The position numbers and the translations under genes are program-made. Under the pieces are notes generated by a model, which worked only from the letters and a program-made list of their open reading frames with translations, did no database searches and was not told the origin of the DNA. A stretch of DNA of 64,000 bases from Azorinus chamasolen. Lineage: Eukaryota; Mollusca; Bivalvia; Cardiida; Solecurtidae. This document shows positions 54,001-63,000 of the stretch, one piece after another; the stretch's first letter is position 1, and every line of letters begins with the position of its first letter. The stretch covers positions 33,855,784 to 33,919,783 of the forward strand of contig OY755251.1 of the NCBI GenBank assembly GCA_963576725.1. Direction: 5' to 3'.

Positions 54001-57000
54001 CGGGACGATAACTCCTACATGGCTCTTGCCATCGTATTGAAACTTCATACATGGAAAGAGCATGATGAGAGAAAGTGTCATGAACAAGGGCCATAATTCT
54101 GGCTTCAATACTTTTGGAGTTATTGCCCTTTGTTACATTTTTTGGCCGATCAATAACTCCTGTTCGACTGATGCTATTGGAATGACATTTTATTTTTGGA
54201 AAGAGCATGATGAAAGTAAGTGTCATGCACAAGGGCCATAAATCTGGTATCAGTATTTTTGGAGTTATTAGCTGTTATCATTTTCTTCTTGAAAAATGTA
54301 GTGTGGAAAACGCATAATGAGGGGAAGTATCATTCATCAAGACCATAACATTTTTAGTGATTTCCCTTTACATATTGTTTTTATTAGAGGGGAGACATCC
54401 GTTTTTTTGACAAAAACCTCTAGTTTAGTTCTAAATGTGTGGTTTTTTTCACGAATATAATTAGAGTGCCCGGCAGTTTGGACCCTGTTGAAACACAGTT
54501 ACTTGTAGGTGTCTCATCTCAATCCAAACTGTTTGCAGAGGTACTCAAGGGTTGTCCCATAGCATGTTGAAGGTTGAAAGGACAAGTTTGTCATGGCTTA
54601 GTGTCGTGAAACAAACATTACAAATGTATTAACCTTTTACTCTGTAGAAACACTTTTTAATGACTTTGCAAACAGAGTAGACCCAGATCTCCTACAGGAG
54701 CGGTCTGATCAGGGTCTGCTCTGTTTGCTTATATTGATCGGATTCTAAATTTTCTCCCTTGTTCATAAGGCCATTTTAAAAATTCAGCTACAGTATAACC
54801 TCTGTTGATCGGCACCTCTCTTAACCAGAAACCTCTGTTATCCAGCATTGCTGTTTTGTCCCGGCAGTTTCCCTATTTGTTTTATGTATCCAAACTCTCT
54901 CTTGATCGAAACCTCTGTTAACCGTTAAAAGGCATACCTGGACAGGCCGATAAAGGCAAATTAGAGGTTTTTCACACCTCGTTATCCTGCTGTTTGCTGA
55001 CCTGTGATCATTGACAGAAAGCGCTTTAAATTTGTTCTGGTAGGGGATAAGTACCATTATGGGCCTAGGGAAAATTGACCATCCTTTATAGATTTCTATT
55101 GTTATCATCCTTTAAAATAATGTATATACACATGTACAAAATGAACGAAATCAATTGAGCGAAATCGATCCTATCATAACATGAATATAAGTGAACACTC
55201 TTTACTTCAAAGGACTCCTATTAAAATGGACCAATCTGATCAGGATCGGTGCTGTTGTACATATGTGCATGTAATATGTTGTCATGGAGGAATTTCACTC
55301 GCAACGAAAAAAGGACTTGCTAGAACGAATCTTTGGATGGGTAAACTTGTAAATCTAAGAATAATTATCTTAACGGGCACACTCTCTTAACTGGCATACT
55401 AACGTGAAACCAATTGGTGCCGGATAACAGAGGTTATACTGTATTATAAATCATATATTCATGATATCATTATACTTACTTGAATACTCTTTAGGTAAAT
55501 GGTTATAGCTGGTTGTACTCAATTATTCTGGTTAATTTAACTACAAAGTTTCATTTCAGGAAAGTGTAAAGGTTGAAATGGGGATTATGGAAGCCAAGTT
55601 TGAAAATGCACAGCGAGTTTTGGAGGCTGAAATGCATTCTACAATGGAAAAACAGGTAAGTAGACTAAGAGCCATCTGATCAGAGTCCATTCTATTTACT
55701 TATGATATAGATCTCATTTTACATTTTCTGCCATTGTCAAAAATTCTCTTGTTCATTGTGCACTATAAAAACTTTAAAAAGTTAATTAATATTCATGCAT
55801 TCATATTTTTCTTACATGAATATTCATGAGGTAAAGGGTTAACAGAGGAATATATATGTAAATTAACCCTTTACTCCTTGAATATTTATGACAGCATCAA
55901 TATTAATTAGATTAATTTGAGGGCTTGGTGCAAAACTATTGTAACTCCTTCACAAAGTGAAGGAGTTACAATAGTTTTGCACCAAGCCCTCGAATTGTTA
56001 TAATAGCAGATGGACATAGGAAGTTTTGCCATGGCAGAAAATATAGAATCAGATTTATATATAATACATCATAAGCAAAAAAAAGCAGACCGTGATCAGA
56101 CAGCGCCTATGGGAATTATCTGATCTGGGTCTACTCGATTTACCAAGGTGTAGAAAGGCGTATTTATGGAGGAATGGGTTAACTCTTTCAGCGCTGAATT
56201 TTCAATTGGACTATACCAAATTTTAAACATGTAAAGCTTACCATGAATATTCAGGGATTTTGTAAAAGAAAAAGTGTAACATGACAAACTTTGAGCCCTC
56301 TCATCTGGGTCTACACTGTTTGCAAATGACATTTGTGACCGGTTTTCCGCACTGAATGGGTTAAGTCTGTTTTAATAGTTCCTATATTTCCCCTCAAAAC
56401 TCCTGTTTTGACCACTCGTTAGAATTGTCTCGACGAGACCATTCTAAAGAGTGGTCAAAATTTAGGATATGATGGAGAAATGATGATTTTAGAACATGTA
56501 TCTTAAATGCACCTCTTTATATTCGGCTTTGATTCATGTGTCCCAGATTGCTGATCAGATTGCTGATGTCCAGTCAAGGAATGAGCGGGTGATAAATGAT
56601 CTACAGGAGAAGCACAGACAACAGGTTGTGGAACTTAGCCAGAGGCATGGCAGAGATGCGGAGAAACAGCTGGCTGTGTTCAGAGAGGAGGTGCAGAAAA
56701 AGGATCACGACTACAGGAAACAGATGAATGAGATGGAGACCAGGTACACAAATATCTCAATAATCTTAAACCCTTTAACTTCAATATTATACATGGTGAA
56801 CTGATCCAGAATGAAATTAAGAAGTTATCCAGAGCTACAGATAACGATGAGTATTCAAATACTAAAATTGTAATTTCTCCACCAAATCCTATGTTGTGAC
56901 CACTCTTTAGAATCGTCTCCTCGAGACGATTCTAAAGAGTGATCACAACATAGGGTTTGGTGGAGAAATAAAGGAGTTATTCTTGAAAATGTTTTAATTA

Positions 57001-60000
57001 TCTGGATCTCTGGGTTATCCTTTGTTTACATGATGGATACATGCAAAAGGTATGCTGGTAAAAACATTGATTGATATAGCAGACAGTGTAGACCCAGATC
57101 AAAGAGCTCCAAGAGGAGCCCTCAGGGTCCATGCTTATAAAGCTTTTAGTTGAGTCTGAGTTTCGTTCTCAATCTTTTGATTGGTCAGATTTGAGTTCTC
57201 AAGCTTTTGATTGGTCAGATTTGAGCCAAAGGCTCGAATCTGACCAATCAAAAGCTTGAGAACGATCTCAGACTCAACTAAAAGCTTTATAAGCATGGAC
57301 CCTGATCTGGGTCGATACTGTTTGCCTATGTCCTATGCATGGGGTAATTGGAGTTTATGGGTTAGTTACAACATCTGTTAGTATTTGATGATAGGGAATT
57401 GTCATGGGAATTAAAGTCTGAAATAATGAGACATTACTTTACATTTCTACTTCTGAACAAAGATTCTTCTGTAACCCTTTACTCCATGAATATTCATCTA
57501 AGAAATAATGATATCATGAATATTAATTAGATTAAATTTTATAATGGCACATGAATAAATATATGAAAATTTCGGCTGTTTGAAATTATAATAGACCTGA
57601 CTCTACACTTGCTGAAAATGCCAATAAACCTATTATTATATTATATATTGCATTATAAAATATTCATTATGCTATTATTCCTTTAAAATTACAAGAATGT
57701 CGAACAGGGAGAGTAGATTTATGCAGGAAGAGTGTACAAAGATTTTTGCATTATTTGTATATCTATATACATGTATGTGACTCATTTACTGGTGAGCTGA
57801 ATGTGTTTGTTCTTTTTGTTTTTTACTCAGGTTGACCGAGTATAGAGCGGAAAATTCAGAACTTAAGCTGTCAAAGCAAAAACTAGAATCTACAAGGTGA
57901 GTTTATGCAATTTGATTAATATTTTTACTATAAGTGTACAATGAATGAAACTTTAGGAACCCTTAGGGGTCTGCATTGTTTGCTTCACAAATTATCGGTT
58001 AAAGGTCTTATTGGAAAAAAGAGTGCTTGCAGATACTTTATCAAATGAAAATAAGATTGACTCATACTTATTTTGAGTTAGTGTATTCAGAAATTAGGTT
58101 TAAATTTTGTGCTTTGGCATAAAAACATGTAGACCAGTTTTCAGGAAAGAGCAGTACTTGACCTGGGTCTATTCTGTTAACAGTAGAATCTCTTTACATC
58201 ACATAAGGAAACAAACACAAATGTCTTTAAAAAAGCAGATAGCTGCTTAACCCATTCCCTCATATTGACGCTGCTGTAGAAGTCACTTTTTGAAACCATT
58301 TTGATAAATTGAGCATTTTCTCCATAGGAGCAAATGCTCTATTTATCACAATGGTTTCAAAAGTATGCAAATCTAAAATTGTCCTTTTTCTAGTAAATGC
58401 TCCTTTTCAGTAGATTTATTCAAAGAGGTTGAGTATGCCTATGATTTAATGGGTCTAAAAATAGCCTATGAGGGAATGAGTTAAAGCAGAATGTAATGGC
58501 AGAAAGCTCCATTTTTGCAAAGCGACATTTGATCTACAACATTACTCTGTTTAATCTATGTCAGTGTTGTTTGCATTTCTTGATTGGAATGATCTTCTGC
58601 ATTTTATATCCTTTGTTATTACTGTGTTTCAGGCTGGAGATTTTGACCAAGCTGCAGTATGCGATGCAGAGTCAGTGGAATGAGACATTCTCCCTTCTTG
58701 CTTCAACCCCACAGAGAAAGGTATGTACAAATAACACCCGACTTTATGTTTAGCTCCTCAAAGAAAAGCGGATTCATGTCCCATAGCTTTGGTGTTGTTC
58801 ACAACGCTGTTGTGCACAAATTTCAACAACAATCCAGCCCTCCTTGTCTAACTTCATACTGTAGTTTGTCATCTCAACAGCATCTATCAGGTAAGAGGTC
58901 ATTACTCTATGGTGCATGTTTGACCCTTTACTCATAGATACTACTTTCTACGCCTTTGCCAACAGATCCAGACAAGACAGCTCTTGTAGGGGCTGTCTGA
59001 TCAGGGTCTGCTCTGTTTGCTTATGATATAATATAGATATGATTCTACAGTTTCTGCCATGGCCAAAACTTCCTGTGTCCATGTGCTATTATTGCAATTA
59101 ATCTAATTAATATTCCTGATGTCATTATTTCATGCATATAAATATTCATGGAGAAAAGGATTAAAGAATAAGGGTAGATGAAAACAGTGACTTGTATGAA
59201 AACATTGCTTTTCTTGAAATTCGATTAGCATTTGTATTCTCAAGTGATGCCCTTGTTCCAGTAATTCAGAATTTAATGTATAGTAAAACTTTATTTAGTC
59301 AATTAGTGAATATTTAAAGCTCAAGGATCGTTAAAAACTGCTTAATTCACAACAAAAGTTCCCACAGGAGCTTTCTGCTTTACTTTTGTTTTGCATAAAG
59401 CTACCACCTGCCTACAATTAGACTTTTTAACCCTGAACTCCATGAATACACCTTTCTACGACTTTGCAGAGTATACCCAGATCAGATTGCTCTTGATCAG
59501 AAAGCAATGCAGAAATGTGTACAAAATGCAAGAAGCTGGAGGTGTCTATTAGAAATGATTTAAAGTTCACTGAAGAAAGATACATTTTGACAAATTATAT
59601 TCCTGCTGGAAATCAGTTTCTCAAAGCCAAAAAGAGTTTAGTATAAAATGGCTGTTACAACTAAATGATTCAACCTTTCAATTTTCTCCTGCTCAGGGCC
59701 AGACTCCACCACTTCCAGTAAATGCTGCTACCTCAGACACTACAGAAAACCAGACTTTACCATCAGTTTCATTTAGTTTTTCCAACACTTCAACTAGTCA
59801 AAATAGTCATGTGATGCCTTCAACCAATCAGACTAGCCCACCAAGACACATGACCAATCAAAGTCATTCTTCTGATAAGTCATCCAATCTGAGCAGTCCA
59901 GAGAGACAAAACAAAAGGCAGCCGAGTCCTGCTAGGCAATCTTCAGCCAATCAGATGACAGGATGTGCACAGATGTCCAATCACAGCAGTTCAGACAGAG

Positions 60001-63000
60001 TTCCTTTAAGTGTTGGCCATCTTCACTCCACACCTGAGGTAAAGAAGCCTTCAGACGACGAGGCTGTAGAGACAACCACCATGCTGCATATGCAGCAATT
60101 CCAGGATTATATGAACAGGTGAGTTTATACAGAGCTGCAGAAAAGAGGTGTATTTAACCATTTACCTCATGAATATTTATTAAAAAAAATTATAGCCGGG
60201 TAGAGATTGTGGTGAAGTAAGTTGATAGGCTTTACTGTGTGGCTTGGTAGCTCAGTCGGTAGGGTGTTGACATGGTAAGCCAGAGGCCCTGGGTTCGAGT
60301 CCCAGTCAAGTCACAACTTTTTCACCATGTTACATCATGATGTCATGAATATTAATTAGATGATTTTTAGCTCGTCTTATTCGAAAAAATCACGAGCTAT
60401 TGTCGTAACTCCGGCGTCCGCATTGTCGTTGTCATTGTCGTTCGAAATCTTAACATTGACCATAACTTCTTCAATTTTTCATTTACAACCTTCATTTTTG
60501 GTATGCATGTTCATCTTGACAAGGCCTATCCACACACACCAAAATGATAACAGACAAGCGTTCGCAACCGCTTGCGGTTCTCTTGTTTTATAATGGCATT
60601 ATGAATAAAAGGAAATTTGAACATAGCAGAAACTGCAGAATCAGATCAGTATCATTCCATAAGCAAACAGAACCAGATCCCACGGCTCTTACAGGAGCTG
60701 TCTGATCTGGGTGGACTCAGTTTGCAAAGCTGTTAAAAAGCATTTCTTTCAGGTACAAGATACAAGAAAATTTATTTTACGTCGGACCCTTTATATGATG
60801 ATTTTGTAACATTTGACTCCTCCCTCTATGAATAATTATAACATTTGTCTCCTCCCTCTATAAATATTTATAACATTTGACTCCTCCCTCTATGAATATT
60901 TATAACATGTGTCTCCTCCCTCTATGAATAGTTAGGAAAACAATCAGAATACAGTAAACCCCCTCTGATGCGACCACTTAATGATTAAACATGTGTGTCT
61001 TTATAAGCAGGTGGTTGCTTAATGCAGGACAAAAGTAATGCAGAAAGCTCCTCTAGGAGCTTTCTGCATTACTTCTGTCCTGCATTAAGCTACCACCTGC
61101 ATCTAGCACCCAGAATTATACCTCTTTTAGGTGGTCGCATTAGCGTGGTTTTACTGTATATGCTTTACATGGCACAGAGGTCTACATTGTTTGCAAATAT
61201 TTCCGTCATGCAAAGGGTTGAACATGTTTTATGTGTTGTATTGTTTTCAGTGTGGCTCAAACACCAGAGTGGATCTCCTCTTTGAATACTCAGTCACTGC
61301 ACCAGCCTGACCTACCTGACCGTCCCTCACCATCCCTACCTACGCCACCAGACCTGGCAGCCCTACTCTCCACCCACCTACAGAATATACAGCAGCAACA
61401 CTTACACAGAGCCTTCTCTTCACTACCACCAAGCTTTCCTGGGACCCAGCCAGCAACAGCTGCCAACAATACAAGTGCTAACTTAGATTCAGACACTCAG
61501 TTGAAATCTCTTTCACATTCAGTTTTGATGAACCAATCAAATAGGTTACAAACTTTAACTCCACCCAAAGTTGCACCCATGTCTACAAGACCGACCAATC
61601 AGACGCAGTCCACAGAGTTACATGCAGATTTCAGCCAGTCAAATAAAGAGGACACAGTCTATGGGTGGAGTCTGCACCCCAGTGGGAGGGGGCTTAATTT
61701 TGGAGATGGTGGGGATTTGTCCTGTGCCATACCAATAAGACCACCACAACAAGGAGAAGACCCTTACCTACATGATGATGACCAGTCTGTGATCTCCAGT
61801 AAGTTTGTTTCTATCTGGTAATTGTCAGAACTGGGATAATCGTAATCATTAATCATTTATTATTGATTACAATTTTATGTAGTAGTATGTAACCAATAAT
61901 CACATCAAAACCTGATAACATGTAAATTAACCCTTTCCCTCATATAAACGTGTTTTCACGAATTTGCAAACAGAGTAGACCCAGATCAGACGGCTCCTAG
62001 AGGAGCCGTCTGATCAGGGTCTGCTCTGTTTGCTAGTAGAATTTGACAGATCTGATTCTTTGCTTTCTAAAATGTCTACAATGGTCCACCTTTCATATTT
62101 ATTTGTAACTATTTTGTTAATGAAAATTCAGTAGGTATTGAAATTTGGTCTAAATATAGAACAGGGATTAACCATTTACTCCATAGATACACCTTTGCTG
62201 TTTGCAAAGTAGACCTTGATCAGATGGCTCATATAGGAGCTGTCTGATCAGGGTTTGCTTATGAAATGATATGTATCTTATTCTACAGTTTCTGCCATGC
62301 CAAAAATTTTCTTTGTTCATATACCGTTATAAAATTTCAGCTTATTAATATTTATGATGCCATTATTTCTTACATGAATATTCATGGAAATAATTTCTTT
62401 TGAGTATTTATGGATTTTATTTGGGTGAATTAATTACCCAAATTCTCCCCTTATCTGTTCCTCAGATACTCTTGTTTTTCATAGTTGGTTGATAAAATTT
62501 GTCTTTCTTTCTGAGGAACTTTCATGAACTTTCATTTTTATCCAAAGGCAATAAATTCTGAAACATTAAGTGTTATCATTAATGTTTATCTAAAGATACC
62601 ACTTGTGTCTTTGTCCAGGTATTGCTGGTAGCCAGATGGGATATTTCAAAGGTGGCCAGAGTTTCTCACCTCCAACCAAAGAGAACAGAGCTCGACACAA
62701 CGACTCTGTAGAAGACCTAACCCAGCACTCTAGCAGGTCCGTTACAGTTGGGTTTTTTTTTTATAGGATCCGTCTGATCAGAGTCTGCTCTGTTTGCTTT
62801 TGACATGATATAGATCTGACTACAGTTTTTGTCAAAGTAAAATATTTTCTTGAAAAGTTTACATTATTCAGCTAATTAATATTCATGATGTCATACTTTC
62901 TTTTATTTTTTATATGAATATTCAAGGAGTTAAAGGTTAATGTCTTTATTCTAGGGCTGCTAGATGCCCGGAGATGGGATTTTGATACTGCATCTAGATT

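Larger units (their letters stand above)
60140..60790. mobile_element. Pal-A split by a tRNA-like SINE and a second element
   Basis: Pal-A text (TTTACCTCATGAATATTTAT; CATGAATATTAATTAGATGA; ACAGAACCAGATCCCACGGC with GCTCTTACAGGAGC) is interrupted at about 60190-60310 and 60365-60590. Confidence 0.65.

Noticed and set aside
52903..54232. Several minus-strand frames with repeated LCMTLPLIM motifs
   Set aside because: They fall on the 155-bp tandem units, break at each unit boundary and repeat the same text.
58780..58890. Possible extra centrobin exon before a strong GTAAGA donor at 58891
   Set aside because: The open frame there would need a phase-2 entry, while exons 15 and 16 already join in phase 0; inclusion would break the frame.
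60245..60317. Functional tRNA gene
   Set aside because: Acceptor and T arms are good, but the anticodon stem is weak and similar fragments occur upstream of centrobin, so a SINE head is likelier; kept at low confidence.
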